Assembly (NCBI RefSeq): GCF_003075035.1
Contig: NZ_QCZE01000001.1
Coordinates: forward strand, 926,592 to 990,591
Length of the DNA: 64,000 nt
Direction of reading: 5' to 3'
From: Zobellella maritima
GTDB taxonomy: Bacteria; Pseudomonadota; Gammaproteobacteria; Enterobacterales; Aeromonadaceae
Below, piece by piece: positions 47,462 through 57,076 of this stretch; position 1 is the stretch's first letter; every line of letters starts with the position of its first letter. Under the pieces are notes generated by a model. The model saw only the letters and a list, made by a program, of their open reading frames with translations, was not told the DNA's origin and searched no databases. The translations under genes were made by a program, and so were the position numbers.

Positions 47462-48072
47462 CAGGCTTCCTTGGACTCGTTATCGTTATCCTGATCCCAC
47501 AACAGGCGGGTATCAAGGGACTTGGCAGCAAACAGGGTCAGCACCACCACACCACCAAAGGCGGTGGCCGCAGGCCCGGGAGTAACATTGAGCAACAGTC
47601 CCCTGTCGATGGCGGACATCATCAGGGCAATCACAAATAAATCGAGTATCGACCAACGACCGATAAACTCGATAAAGCGATACAGACGCATGGCGGCGGC
47701 CTGATTGAGCGGCCCACCGATCTTCAGGCGCAGGCAGATCCAGGACAGACCCAGGATCTTGAACAGAGGCACAATCACGCTGGCCACCAGCACTATGGTG
47801 GCGATGCCGGGCATGTCATTGCGGTAGAGGCTCATCACCCCGGAAAAGATGGTATCCGCATCCACGACGCCGAAGGCTTGTAACCGGGTGATCGGCAGCA
47901 GGTTGGCCGGCAGCATCAGGGCGCTCGCGGAAATCAGCCAGGCCCAGGTCCAGCTGAGTGAACGGGGAGTGCGCAGATGCAGATGAGCTCCGCAACGGGG
48001 ACAGGCACTCAGCTCCCGCCAGCGCACCAGCTTATGACAACGGTGACAGCCAATCAAGGCGACATCATTCAT
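47461..48072 (-). CDS. PqiA/LetA C-terminal half protein
   Basis: 203 residues. Starts with a zinc-ribbon-like module (CHRCHKL and CPRCGAHL, about residues 9-28), then four transmembrane segments with LPANLLPITRLQAFG and SILDLFVIALMM, the PqiA domain signatures. It equals the second half of E. coli LetA (427 aa). It overlaps the first half gene by 8 bases and letB by 1 base, so the three are co-translated. The protein probably assembles with the first half at the inner-membrane end of the LetB tunnel. Confidence 0.88.
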   Translation of the reverse strand: MNDVALIGCHRCHKLVRWRELSACPRCGAHLHLRTPRSLSWTWAWLISASALMLPANLLPITRLQAFGVVDADTIFSGVMSLYRNDMPGIATIVLVASVIVPLFKILGLSWICLRLKIGGPLNQAAAMRLYRFIEFIGRWSILDLFVIALMMSAIDRGLLLNVTPGPAATAFGGVVVLTLFAAKSLDTRLLWDQDNDNESKEA

Positions 48073-48700
48073 TTTGACTGTCCTCTGCAGGGGGCGGCAA
48101 GGCGTCCAGGCGGCGCCAATAGATTTCCGGATCGTAGAGGCGGTGCACCAGGGTGATCAGCAGCATCAAGGCCACCAGTGGGACCAGTGCGGGTCCGAGG
48201 GTAAGATCGGCCACATCGATCAGCTTGAAAATAGCCACCATCAGGCTGATCACAAACACCTCCACCATGGACCACTCCCGGCAATGGTTGACCAGTACCA
48301 GCAGGCCGACCAGCATGCGTCGCGGCCAGATGTCGAGCGACAGCAGTATGATGCCGATGAAGAGTCCTAATGGCGCCAGCAGGCCACACCAGGCCACCAG
48401 GCCGCAGACGAACCAGTAATCCTGCCGCCACAGCAGGAGGATACCCTTGAGCATGGTCACGTCGATCATCTGGCCGGCCAGATAGAGCTGAAACAGGTTT
48501 TCCGCGACTGATGGCCACAACAACAGCAGCCCGGTGATGGCCAGTGCCAGGTGATGACGTCGGCTGGTCTGGCTGCCGGAAAAAAGGTGTTCGGCACAGC
48601 GGGGACAATAGCCGTCGGCCCGGGTATTAAGGGTTTCAATCATGACCACCAAGTCACAGCTTGGGCAGGTCATCACGCTGCGTTCGGGAGTTTCATTCAT
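48065..48700 (-). CDS. PqiA/LetA N-terminal half protein
   Basis: 211 residues. An N-terminal CPSC/CPRC zinc-ribbon (about 12-37) precedes four transmembrane segments, with the PqiA-type stretch WSMVEVFVISLMVAIFKL. It matches the first half of E. coli LetA. The two halves have their own starts and zinc modules, so this is a split arrangement, not a recent frameshift. Its promoter region is shared divergently with yebG. Confidence 0.88.
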   Translation of the reverse strand: MNETPERSVMTCPSCDLVVMIETLNTRADGYCPRCAEHLFSGSQTSRRHHLALAITGLLLLWPSVAENLFQLYLAGQMIDVTMLKGILLLWRQDYWFVCGLVAWCGLLAPLGLFIGIILLSLDIWPRRMLVGLLVLVNHCREWSMVEVFVISLMVAIFKLIDVADLTLGPALVPLVALMLLITLVHRLYDPEIYWRRLDALPPPAEDSQNE

Positions 48701-48767
48701 GGCACAAGATTACTGAGCAACACCAACTTTGCCAAGCACCACTTGCATTTAACAGTGAGGAATAATA

Positions 48768-48783
48768 CTGTATTTATATACAT
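48768..48783 (+). promoter_or_regulatory. LexA box before yebG
   Basis: CTGT-ATTTATAT-ACAT matches the SOS box CTGT-N8-ACAG with one mismatch in the right arm. It is preceded by TA as in the extended consensus TACTGTATAT. It lies 19 bp before the yebG start, overlapping the probable -10. Confidence 0.7.
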
Positions 48784-48801
48784 GCCTTACCGGAGACCGA
48801 G

Positions 48802-49077
48802 ATGGCCGTTACCCTGCAATACCTGGTAGTACGAAACGGGATAACAAAAATGACCTTTACCGATAAAAAAGAGGCGGATGCTTATGATCGCCTGCTTGAT
48901 CTGGCGGATCAGATAGACGAGCTGCTGTCTACCGGCCCGGTTGAGCTGAATGAACAGGACAGGGAGAACCTGGCCCTGTTCCTGGCCCAGTCCCAGGACA
49001 GGCTCATCGGCTTGAGCAAGAAAAAGCCTGCCAGGACGAAGGAAAAATCACCAGACACCGTCAAGGCGGTCGCCTGA
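48802..49077 (+). CDS. yebG: YebG family DNA-damage-inducible protein
   Basis: 91 residues. The YebG core is clear: MAVTLQYLVVRNG at the start and KMTFTDKKEADAYDRLLDLADQID. YebG is a small SOS protein of unknown function in E. coli; a LexA box lies just upstream here. The tail is lysine-rich. ACCGGAGACC precedes the ATG. It converges with the ABC exporter, the stops being almost adjacent. Confidence 0.9.
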   Translation: MAVTLQYLVVRNGITKMTFTDKKEADAYDRLLDLADQIDELLSTGPVELNEQDRENLALFLAQSQDRLIGLSKKKPARTKEKSPDTVKAVA

Positions 49078-49078
49078 A

Positions 49079-50869
49079 TCAGTAATACAGGGTTCGGTAT
49101 AAACCGGGCTGGGCCAGCAGTTCGTGATGGGTACCGGCCTGGCTTATCCGTCCGTCTTCAAACACCAGTACCCGATCGGCCTGACGCACTGAACTCAGGC
49201 GGTGCGCCACTATCAGGGTGGTGCGCTGGTGCAGAAAACTGGCCAGGGCCTGATGCAATTTTTGCTCGGTTTCCGTGTCCAGGGCCGAGGTTGCCTCGTC
49301 CAGGATTACGATCGCCGGATCCTTCAGCACCATGCGGGCAATAGCCAGCCGTTGTTGCTGACCACCGGACAAACGGATGCCACGACGGCCGATCTCGGTA
49401 TCCAGCCCCTGATCCATGGCGGCGACGACATCGTCCAGCTGGGCAACCCGCAGTGCCTGCCACAGCGCCGGATCCTCATGTTGGTCTCCGAGACAAAGGT
49501 TAGCCCTGACCGTATCGTTAAACAGCACAGGTTGTTGCAGCACACTCGCCACATGTTCCCTGATGGTGGCAAAACCGATGTCATCCGAACTCAGGTCACC
49601 GAAGCGGATTTCGCCTTTATCGGCAGGATACAGGCCGAGCAGCAACTGGATAAAGGTGGACTTGCCGCCACCACTGGCGCCCACCAGCGCAACCTTCTCG
49701 CCGGCGGCGATAGAGAGGCTGACATTATCCAGTACCTTGCGCTCGCCATTATAGGAAAAGCTCAGGTTGGATACCTCGATCGGCAGGGTGGTGACGCCTG
49801 CGAAGGGGTTGCTGCCGCCTTTTCTCTGAGGTTCTCCACCCAGACACAGCAGGCCGTTGATACGCTTGAGGGCGGCACTGGCTGCGTAAAAGGAATACTG
49901 CATGTTAAGCAGCTCCTGCACCGGTCCCATCATAAACCAGAGGTAGCTGAACACAGCGAAGATCTGGCCGACGGTCAGGTCCGTATAGAGCACCATGATC
50001 ATGCCCACGGCGCGAAACAACTCGACCCCCGATAAAAACAGCAGGAAGCTGGCTCGCCCGGCGGCCTCGCTCTTCCAGGCATACTCGATGGCGGTATCCC
50101 TGACTCCCCGGGCACGATCGATGACCCGCAACAGATAATGCCGCTCCCGGTTGGCGGCACGGATTTCATGAATACCATCCAGGGTTTCCACCAGGGCCTG
50201 TTGGAACAGTTCGAAGGCGCTGTTTTCCTGGCGTTTCAAACGCTTGACCTTGGCACCGATGCGACTGGAGAAAAAGACCACGACCGGATTGAGCAGCAGG
50301 ATAAACAATCCCAGCTGCCAGTTGATCAGCAGCAGGATGACGGCGGTGCCTACCACGCTCAGCAGGCTGATCAGCAGCCGGCTCAGGGTCTCTCCCAGAA
50401 ATTTGTCCAGGGTTTCCACGTCGGTAACATAATGGGAGCTGACACTGCCGGCGCCGATGGCTTCGAAAGAGCGCAGCGAGGTCTTCATCAGCTGCCGGGC
50501 CAGCCGCCGACGGATCTGAAAGGTCAAATGTTTGGCCACCCGGGCAAAGTGACGCCCCTGGATAATGTTGAATACCAGTGCCAGGCTGCGCAGCAACAGG
50601 GTGATCGCCAGCACTGCCAGTATATAGCCCACCCCGGTCTGCCAAGGGGTCGGCAGCAGATGGTCCAGGCCGGCAAGCAGGGTGCCCGGCGTGTCGAGCA
50701 GCACTTCATCGACCAGCAGGGGCATCAGCAGGGGGACGGGCACCGCCAACAGGGTGCCGATCAAGGCAACCAGGTGGGCATAGATCAGTATTTTTCGGTG
50801 GCGCTTCATCATGCGCACCAGATCAGACCACTGTAAAACCGGCAGCATGAGGTTTTTTTTATCCATCAA
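49079..50869 (-). CDS. ABC exporter half-transporter (MsbA/MDR-like)
   Basis: 596 residues. Six transmembrane helices (about 25-330) are fused to a nucleotide-binding domain. Walker A is GASGGGKST, the signature LSGGQQQR, and Walker B IVILDEATSALD, with the H-loop VAHRLS. It works as a dimer in the inner membrane. The substrate (drug, lipid or peptide) cannot be told. A run of T follows ATGGATAAAAAA at the start. It diverges from msrC across 70 bp. Confidence 0.9.
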   Translation of the reverse strand: MMDKKNLMLPVLQWSDLVRMMKRHRKILIYAHLVALIGTLLAVPVPLLMPLLVDEVLLDTPGTLLAGLDHLLPTPWQTGVGYILAVLAITLLLRSLALVFNIIQGRHFARVAKHLTFQIRRRLARQLMKTSLRSFEAIGAGSVSSHYVTDVETLDKFLGETLSRLLISLLSVVGTAVILLLINWQLGLFILLLNPVVVFFSSRIGAKVKRLKRQENSAFELFQQALVETLDGIHEIRAANRERHYLLRVIDRARGVRDTAIEYAWKSEAAGRASFLLFLSGVELFRAVGMIMVLYTDLTVGQIFAVFSYLWFMMGPVQELLNMQYSFYAASAALKRINGLLCLGGEPQRKGGSNPFAGVTTLPIEVSNLSFSYNGERKVLDNVSLSIAAGEKVALVGASGGGKSTFIQLLLGLYPADKGEIRFGDLSSDDIGFATIREHVASVLQQPVLFNDTVRANLCLGDQHEDPALWQALRVAQLDDVVAAMDQGLDTEIGRRGIRLSGGQQQRLAIARMVLKDPAIVILDEATSALDTETEQKLHQALASFLHQRTTLIVAHRLSSVRQADRVLVFEDGRISQAGTHHELLAQPGLYRTLYY

Positions 50870-50939
50870 TCACCATATCTGGTTTTCATTTTGGCAAAGG
50901 GCAGGTAAGTTAGGCGAAAATTAATGACTGCATTCCCTT

Positions 50940-51398
50940 ATGACTGAAAAATCTGCATTTTACCAAAGCCTTACCCAACAGGCATTAGCCTTGTGTGATG
51001 GTGAGCCCAATCGGATTGCCAAACTCGCCAACTTGTCGGCCCTGCTCAACCTGGCCCTGGACGATATCAACTGGGTCGGTTTCTATTTACGGGAACAGGA
51101 CAGCCTGGTGCTGGGCCCTTTCCAGGGGAAACCCGCCTGTGTCCGTATTCCCATGGGTAAAGGCGTCTGTGGCAGCGCCGCCGCCTCAGGCCGCATCCAG
51201 CGCATCGCCAATGTACATGAATTTGCCGGTCATATCGCTTGTGATGGTGCGAGCAATGCAGAAATCGTATTGCCGCTGGGGCAGGGTGACGAGGTCTGGG
51301 GGGTGCTGGATATAGACAGTCCCAGTTATGGCCGTTTTGATGAGCAGGACGAAACGGGACTGGCACAATTAGTGACACAAGTATTACCCCTTCTGTAA
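50940..51398 (+). CDS. msrC: Free methionine-(R)-sulfoxide reductase (GAF domain)
   Basis: 152 residues, one GAF domain. Cys67, Cys77 and Cys101 match E. coli Cys84, Cys94 and Cys118 (constant offset of 17), the residues of the redox cycle. It repairs free methionine-R-sulfoxide using thioredoxin. In E. coli msrC lies beside proQ and prc and before letAB, and the same neighbourhood occurs here in a different order. Confidence 0.94.
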   Translation: MTEKSAFYQSLTQQALALCDGEPNRIAKLANLSALLNLALDDINWVGFYLREQDSLVLGPFQGKPACVRIPMGKGVCGSAAASGRIQRIANVHEFAGHIACDGASNAEIVLPLGQGDEVWGVLDIDSPSYGRFDEQDETGLAQLVTQVLPLL

Positions 51399-51485
51399 CC
51401 CGGGGGTCGCTTTTACCGGCGCTCCCTTTATAATAACAAGGTTAGGTTGGGCACCACGCCCACAGGTCTGAATCCAAGGTATTAC

Positions 51486-52034
51486 ATGGAAAACACTGAA
51501 AAACTGAAAAACAGTAAAGAAGTCATCGCCTATCTGGCAGAACTTTTCCCCCATTGCTTTATTGCCGCCGGTGAAGCCAAGCCGTTGAAGATTGGTATCT
51601 TCCAGGACTTGGCCGAGCGTCTGGCAGACGATCCCAAGGTATCGAAAACCCTGCTGCGTACTGCCTTGCGCCAGTATACATCCAGCTGGCGTTACCTGCA
51701 TGGGCTTAAGGCCGGCATGAACCGGGTGGATCTCGATGGCCAGCCTTGTGGGGAGTTGACCCAGGAACATATAGACCATGCCAAGGGCGCCCTGAAGGAA
51801 AGCAAGGAAAAAGTCTTCGGAGCCCGCAAAAATGACAAGCCGGCCGTTAAAAAGGCCCGTCCCAAGCCACGCAAGGTTGATCCCGCGAACTTGAGTGTGG
51901 AACAGAATGTCAAAGTCGTATTGGGTAAGTCTCCGGTACCCGCTACCATCAAAGAAGTGACCCGGGACGATGTCCAGGTAGAGCTCAGAACCGGCCTGTC
52001 GGTCCGAGTCAAATTTGATCATCTTATTCTCTAA
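51486..52034 (+). CDS. proQ: RNA chaperone ProQ
   Basis: 182 residues. The N-terminal FinO/ProQ RNA-binding domain (about 5-120) includes [20 protein letters not shown] and ends near KEKV. A lysine-rich linker and a C-terminal Tudor-like domain (about 130-182) follow, shorter linker than in E. coli (232 aa). It binds structured small RNAs and mRNA 3' ends. ATG 51486 gives the family N-terminus [22 protein letters not shown]. It ends 10 bp before prc, as in E. coli. Confidence 0.94.
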   Translation: MENTEKLKNSKEVIAYLAELFPHCFIAAGEAKPLKIGIFQDLAERLADDPKVSKTLLRTALRQYTSSWRYLHGLKAGMNRVDLDGQPCGELTQEHIDHAKGALKESKEKVFGARKNDKPAVKKARPKPRKVDPANLSVEQNVKVVLGKSPVPATIKEVTRDDVQVELRTGLSVRVKFDHLIL

Positions 52035-52044
52035 GGAGTAGGGT

Positions 52045-54051
52045 TTGAGCAGTCATGTAATTCGCTTGTCCCTGGTTGCTGCCGGCATCATGGCGGCGGG
52101 CATGGTGGCGGCAGTGCCCGCTACCTATGATATCTCCGCCATTCCTAGCCTGGCGCCGGAAACACAGCATTCGGCCGCCAGCAAGCGGATTACCGCGTTG
52201 TTTACCCGTTCCCACTATCAGCAGTTTCAACTTAACGACGCCTTCTCCGAAGAGATTTTCAACCGTTATGTTGAAAGCCTGGATTTCAGTAAAAATATTT
52301 TTACCCAGGCAGATATAGCGCGTTTCAAGCGCTATGAGCACCTTTTTGACGACACGCTGCGGGCAGGAAGGCTGGAGCCTGCATTTGAAATGTACAACGA
52401 AAGTCTCAAGCGGCGTTACGAACGCCTGGTGTATGCGCTTTCTCTGCTCGATACGCCCATGACTTTTGACGGGGATGACAGCTACCAGTTTGATCGCAGC
52501 GAGGCAGACTGGCCGAAAGACAGGGCCGAGCTGGACCGGCTGTGGTATTCCCGGGTCAAGTATGATGCCCTGAGTCTGACCCTGGCCGACAAGGACTGGG
52601 ATGAAGTCAAGGAAACACTGACCAAGCGCTATAATAACGCCATCAAACGCCTGACCCAGAGTGAAAGCGAAGATGCCTTCCAGGGATTCGCCAATGCTTT
52701 TGCCCGAGCCATCGAACCCCATACCAGTTATCTCAGTCCGCGTAACGCCGAGCGTTTTGAAACCGAGATGAACCTGTCCCTCGAAGGGATTGGGGCCGTA
52801 TTGCAGGCCGAAGACGACTATACGGTGATCCGCTCGCTGGTGCCTGGCGGCCCTGCCGCCAAATCCAACGAGTTGCAGCCGGACGATCGCATTATCGGGG
52901 TGGGCCAGCATGCCGAGGAAATTACCGATGTGATTGGCTGGCGCCTGGATGAAGTGGTGGATCTGATCAAGGGTCCCAAGGGCACCAAGGTCTGGCTGCA
53001 GATCCAACGGGGACAGGCTGCCACCGTCCCTCCCAGGGTCATCGAACTGACCCGCGATACCGTGCGCCTTGAGGACAGGGCCGCCAGCGGCGAGGTTGTG
53101 GAGGTAGAGGGTAACCGGATAGGGGTGGTGAATATCCCCAGTTTCTATGTCAACCTGAGTGTGGATGTAGCCAAGGAGATAGAGAAGCTCAAGGCCGAAA
53201 ACATCAGCGGCCTGGTTATCGATCTGCGGTCCAACGGCGGCGGCGCCCTGACCGAAGCCTCGACCCTGACCGGACTCTTTATCGACAGTGGACCTGTGGT
53301 GCAGATCCGTGATGGATTGGGCCGTATCTCGGTGAACAGCGATGATGACAATCAGCTGGCATATTCCGGTCCTATGACGGTACTGGTTGATCGCTATTCG
53401 GCCTCGGCTTCCGAAATTTTTGCCGCGGCCATGAAGGATTACGGCCGCGCCCTGATCCTGGGCGAGAATACCTTCGGCAAGGGCACGGTACAGCAGCACA
53501 GAAGCCTGTCGCGCATCTATGATCTGTACGAAAATCCCATGGGTTTCATCCAGTTTACCATTGCCAAGTTTTATCGCATCAACGGCGGCAGCACCCAGAA
53601 CAAGGGGGTGGCGCCGGATATTCCGTTTCCGACCGCGATAGAAGCGGAAGAAAGCGGGGAGAGCATGGAAAAAAATGCGCTGCCTTGGGATCAAATTTCC
53701 AGCCTGAATTTCAGTAAGGTCAATGATCTTAAGCCGCTGTTGAACAAGCTGCGCACCCGTCACCAGGCGCGTATCGAAACAGATCCTGAATTCACCTATA
53801 TCTTCGACGATATCAAGGAATTCAAACGGCTAAAGGATCAGGATTCGATTTCGCTCAACCTGGCCAAGCGCAAGGCCGAACTGGATGAGCAGGATGCCAA
53901 GTCCCTGGCCCGGCTCAACGACCGCCTGGCCCGTGCCGGACAACAGCCGGTCGCGTCTCTGGATGACGCCCCGGCCGATTTTGAAGCGGAAGACAGCTAT
54001 CTGAAAGAAGCCGCCCGGATCACCGCCGATCTGGCGAAGCTGGTCGGTTAA
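52045..54051 (+). CDS. prc: Tail-specific periplasmic protease Prc
   Basis: 668 residues. The start is TTG 52045 with AAGGAGT 6 bases upstream, leading directly into a signal peptide (about 1-23, cut after AA). Order: N-terminal helical domain, PDZ (about 240-330), and S41 protease core. Ser454 (SASASE) and Lys479 (TFGKGTVQ) form the dyad, 25 residues apart as in E. coli Ser452/Lys477. It degrades SsrA-tagged proteins and processes PBP3 and MepS (E. coli). A terminator follows. Confidence 0.95.
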   Translation: MSSHVIRLSLVAAGIMAAGMVAAVPATYDISAIPSLAPETQHSAASKRITALFTRSHYQQFQLNDAFSEEIFNRYVESLDFSKNIFTQADIARFKRYEHLFDDTLRAGRLEPAFEMYNESLKRRYERLVYALSLLDTPMTFDGDDSYQFDRSEADWPKDRAELDRLWYSRVKYDALSLTLADKDWDEVKETLTKRYNNAIKRLTQSESEDAFQGFANAFARAIEPHTSYLSPRNAERFETEMNLSLEGIGAVLQAEDDYTVIRSLVPGGPAAKSNELQPDDRIIGVGQHAEEITDVIGWRLDEVVDLIKGPKGTKVWLQIQRGQAATVPPRVIELTRDTVRLEDRAASGEVVEVEGNRIGVVNIPSFYVNLSVDVAKEIEKLKAENISGLVIDLRSNGGGALTEASTLTGLFIDSGPVVQIRDGLGRISVNSDDDNQLAYSGPMTVLVDRYSASASEIFAAAMKDYGRALILGENTFGKGTVQQHRSLSRIYDLYENPMGFIQFTIAKFYRINGGSTQNKGVAPDIPFPTAIEAEESGESMEKNALPWDQISSLNFSKVNDLKPLLNKLRTRHQARIETDPEFTYIFDDIKEFKRLKDQDSISLNLAKRKAELDEQDAKSLARLNDRLARAGQQPVASLDDAPADFEAEDSYLKEAARITADLAKLVG

Positions 54052-54059
54052 TTCTTCAC

Positions 54060-54094
54060 AACCCGGATATCGTCAATATCCGGGTTTTCTTTTT
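54060..54094 (+). terminator. Terminator after prc
   Basis: AACCCGGATAT, loop CGTCA, ATATCCGGGTT, then TTCTTTTT. Perfect 11-bp stem. Confidence 0.92.
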
Positions 54095-54127
54095 AAAGCC
54101 CACCTGACTTTAACGAGATCCCCACTT

Positions 54128-56728
54128 ATGAGCCAGAATAAGCCCCAAACACAATATCGAGACGATTATCAGCCGCCGCTCTACTGGATAGATACCCTGG
54201 ATCTGGATATTGATCTGGACGACAGCCAGACCGAGGTCGTGGCCATCAGCCGGGTGCGACGTAATGGCGACCATAACGAGCCCCTGGTGCTCGATGGCGA
54301 GCAGCTGGACTTGCTGGACGTGGCCATCAATGGCCTGGCGACCGAGCAGTATGAGCAGAACGATGACAAACTTGTCCTGCCTTCCGTTCCACAGGAATTC
54401 GTGCTGACCATCAAGACCCGCATCAATCCGGCTGCCAATACTGCCCTTGAGGGCCTCTACAAGTCCGGTGATGCCTACTGTACCCAATGCGAAGCCCAAG
54501 GCTTCAGGCGGATTACCTATTACCTGGACCGGCCCGACATCCTGGCCCGATTCAGCACCCGGATCACCGCCGATAAACAGGCCTGTCCCTATCTGTTGTC
54601 CAATGGCAACAAGGTGGGGCAGGGGAATCTGGAGAATGGCCGGCACTGGGTGCAGTGGCAGGATCCTTATCCCAAACCGGCCTATCTGTTTGCCCTGGTC
54701 GCCGGTGATTTCGACCTGTTGCAAGACACGTTCACCACCCGCAGCGGCCGTCGTGTGGCCCTGGAGATCTTTGTCAACAAGGGCAATCTGCACCGGGCCG
54801 GGCACGCCATGGACAGCCTCAAGGCCTCGATGCAGTGGGACGAAGAGCGCTGTAACCTGGAATACGATCTCGACATCTATATGATAGTGGCGGTGGATTT
54901 CTTCAACATGGGCGCCATGGAAAACAAGGGCCTGAATGTATTCAACGACAAATTCGTGCTGGCCGACGCCAATACCGCTACCGATGATGATTATCTCGAT
55001 ATCGAGCGGGTCATTGGTCATGAATATTTTCACAACTGGACCGGCAACCGGGTTACCTGCCGGGACTGGTTTCAACTGTCCTTGAAGGAAGGGCTAACCG
55101 TATTCAGGGATCAGGAGTTCTCCTCGGATCTGGGCTCCCGTAGTGTCAATCGTATCCGCAATGTGCGCATTATCCGCGGTCCCCAGTTTGCCGAGGACGC
55201 CGGCCCCATGGCGCACCCGATTCGTCCGGATGCGGTGATCGAAATGAACAACTTCTACACCCTGACTGTGTACGAAAAGGGCTCGGAAGTGATCCGCATG
55301 CTGCACACCCTGCTCGGCGAGCGAGATTTCCAGAGCGGGCTCAGCCTGTATCTGCGCCGCCATGATGGCCAGGCTGCAACCTGTGACGACTTCATCGCCG
55401 CCATGAGCGAGGCCAGCGGCCGGGACCTGTCCCGGTTCCAGCGCTGGTATGCCCAGTCGGGCACCCCGGTGTTGACGGTGCGTGACCACTACGATGCCGC
55501 TACCGGCCGTTATCAGCTGCAGGTAAAACAACACACGCCACCGACAGCGGATCAAAAAGAAAAACTGCCGCTGCATATTCCCTTGAGTATGGCGCTCTAT
55601 AGCGAACAGGGTGACGCCATTCCCCTGATATGCCAGGGGCAGCCGCGGGCAGCGGTGCTGGATGTACTGGACGCCGAGCACTGCTTTGTGTTCGAGCAGG
55701 TACCCAGCCGTCCGGTACCCGCCCTGTTGCAGGGGTTCTCGGCTCCGGTCAAGCTTGACTATCCTTATACGGATAAACAACTGGCGTTGCTGGCCAAGTG
55801 CAGCAATGATGAGTTTGTGCGCTGGGATGCGGTCCAGATGCTGATCAACCAGGCGGTGAAAGACAACATGGCCGCTGCCTCGCAACAGCTGGTGCTGCCC
55901 CAAACCCTGGTTGAAGTGTTCCGTACCCTGCTCGAGGACGAGGAGCTGGATCCGGCACTGCAGGCGGAGATGCTGACGCTGCCCAGCGTCAGTAGCCTGA
56001 TTGAATTGTTCGAGCAGGTGGATATCGATGCTCTGGCGCGAGTACGACAGCACCTGCTCCGGGAGCTGGCCAAGGCCCTGCAGCCCTTGTGGGCCCAGAC
56101 CTATGCCCGCTTGCAGACTCCCGAATACCGCATCCTGCACCAGGATATGGCCAAACGGGCATTGAAAAATGTCGCCCTGGGCTACCTTGCCGAGGCCGGT
56201 GAGGAAGAGTTGATCGAGCGTCAATATCGACAGGCCAACAACATGACCGACACCCTGGCCGCCCTTGGTGCGGCCAACAGGGCGGGTCTGACTTGCCGTG
56301 CACCATTGATGGCCGACTTTGAAGCCAAGTGGCGCCAGGACGGCCTGGTACTGGACAACTGGTTCCGTCTGCAGGCCACGGCGCCTGCCGAGGATACCCT
56401 GGAAAATGTCGGCAGGCTGATGCAGCACCCTACCTTCAGCCTGAACAACCCTAACCGTGTGCGTGCCTTGATCGGCGCCTTCTGTAGCGCCAACCCGGTG
56501 CATTTTCACCGTCCCGATGGGGCCGGTTACGACTTGCTGGTATCCGTACTGGAGCAGCTGAACAGCAGCAACCCTCAGTTGGCTTCCCGACTGTTGACGC
56601 CATTGATTCAGTTTGCCCGCTTCGATGCGCCACGTCAGCAATTAATGCGGTCCCGCCTGCAGCAACTGATGGATAAAACGGATCTGGCCCGGGACCTGTT
56701 CGAGAAGATCAGCAAGGCCCTGGCATAA
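54128..56728 (+). CDS. pepN: Aminopeptidase N
   Basis: 866 residues (E. coli 870). M1 family: GAMENKGLNVF for substrate binding, HEYFH at 298-302 with the distal glutamate in LKEGLTVF. The C-terminal helical domain is full length. It is the main broad-specificity cytosolic aminopeptidase, supplying amino acids from peptides. It is monocistronic between two terminators. Confidence 0.96.
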   Translation: MSQNKPQTQYRDDYQPPLYWIDTLDLDIDLDDSQTEVVAISRVRRNGDHNEPLVLDGEQLDLLDVAINGLATEQYEQNDDKLVLPSVPQEFVLTIKTRINPAANTALEGLYKSGDAYCTQCEAQGFRRITYYLDRPDILARFSTRITADKQACPYLLSNGNKVGQGNLENGRHWVQWQDPYPKPAYLFALVAGDFDLLQDTFTTRSGRRVALEIFVNKGNLHRAGHAMDSLKASMQWDEERCNLEYDLDIYMIVAVDFFNMGAMENKGLNVFNDKFVLADANTATDDDYLDIERVIGHEYFHNWTGNRVTCRDWFQLSLKEGLTVFRDQEFSSDLGSRSVNRIRNVRIIRGPQFAEDAGPMAHPIRPDAVIEMNNFYTLTVYEKGSEVIRMLHTLLGERDFQSGLSLYLRRHDGQAATCDDFIAAMSEASGRDLSRFQRWYAQSGTPVLTVRDHYDAATGRYQLQVKQHTPPTADQKEKLPLHIPLSMALYSEQGDAIPLICQGQPRAAVLDVLDAEHCFVFEQVPSRPVPALLQGFSAPVKLDYPYTDKQLALLAKCSNDEFVRWDAVQMLINQAVKDNMAAASQQLVLPQTLVEVFRTLLEDEELDPALQAEMLTLPSVSSLIELFEQVDIDALARVRQHLLRELAKALQPLWAQTYARLQTPEYRILHQDMAKRALKNVALGYLAEAGEEELIERQYRQANNMTDTLAALGAANRAGLTCRAPLMADFEAKWRQDGLVLDNWFRLQATAPAEDTLENVGRLMQHPTFSLNNPNRVRALIGAFCSANPVHFHRPDGAGYDLLVSVLEQLNSSNPQLASRLLTPLIQFARFDAPRQQLMRSRLQQLMDKTDLARDLFEKISKALA

Positions 56729-56775
56729 GCGGCATTGCCGGTTCCTGACAGGCATCGGCATTCGCCCGCGCATAT

Positions 56776-56803
56776 AAAAAAGCCCCAAACCGGGGCTTTT
56801 TTG
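56776..56803 (+). terminator. Terminator after pepN
   Basis: AAAAAAGCCCC, short loop, GGGGCTTTTTT. It lies 48 bp after the pepN stop. Confidence 0.92.
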
Positions 56804-57076
56804 CATTATTTATCGATTAAATTTAAATAGTTAATATTCAATACGATTAATTATTCAAGGTAGAAGAGAAACAATTCAAACGTAATCAGCACATTGTTTT
56901 GTTAAACCCATTGTTGTCATTGATTATATTCCGCTCACAAGTGACCTGCTCGATATTTTTAGATATTTTATAACGGGTTTACTCGCATTATTATTACCCC
57001 GGGCTTACACTGTTTTCGTCCCATTGGGGCTAGTCACACCCCATGGTTATAGCCTGTACCCGAGGAAAATCGCGCC
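56804..57076 (+). promoter_or_regulatory. AT-rich control region of gdhB
   Basis: The gap of 348 bp between pepN and gdhB holds the pepN terminator and then an AT-rich stretch with no gene. TTGTTG (56911-56916) and TATATT (56935-56940), spaced 18, are a possible promoter. A hairpin CCATTGGGG/CCCCATGG (57021-57046) lies 31 bp before the gdhB start. Confidence 0.4.

Noticed and set aside
52024..53763. 579-codon minus-strand frame opposite prc
   Set aside because: Prc has signal peptide, PDZ and Ser/Lys dyad in the plus frame; the antisense frame is a shadow.
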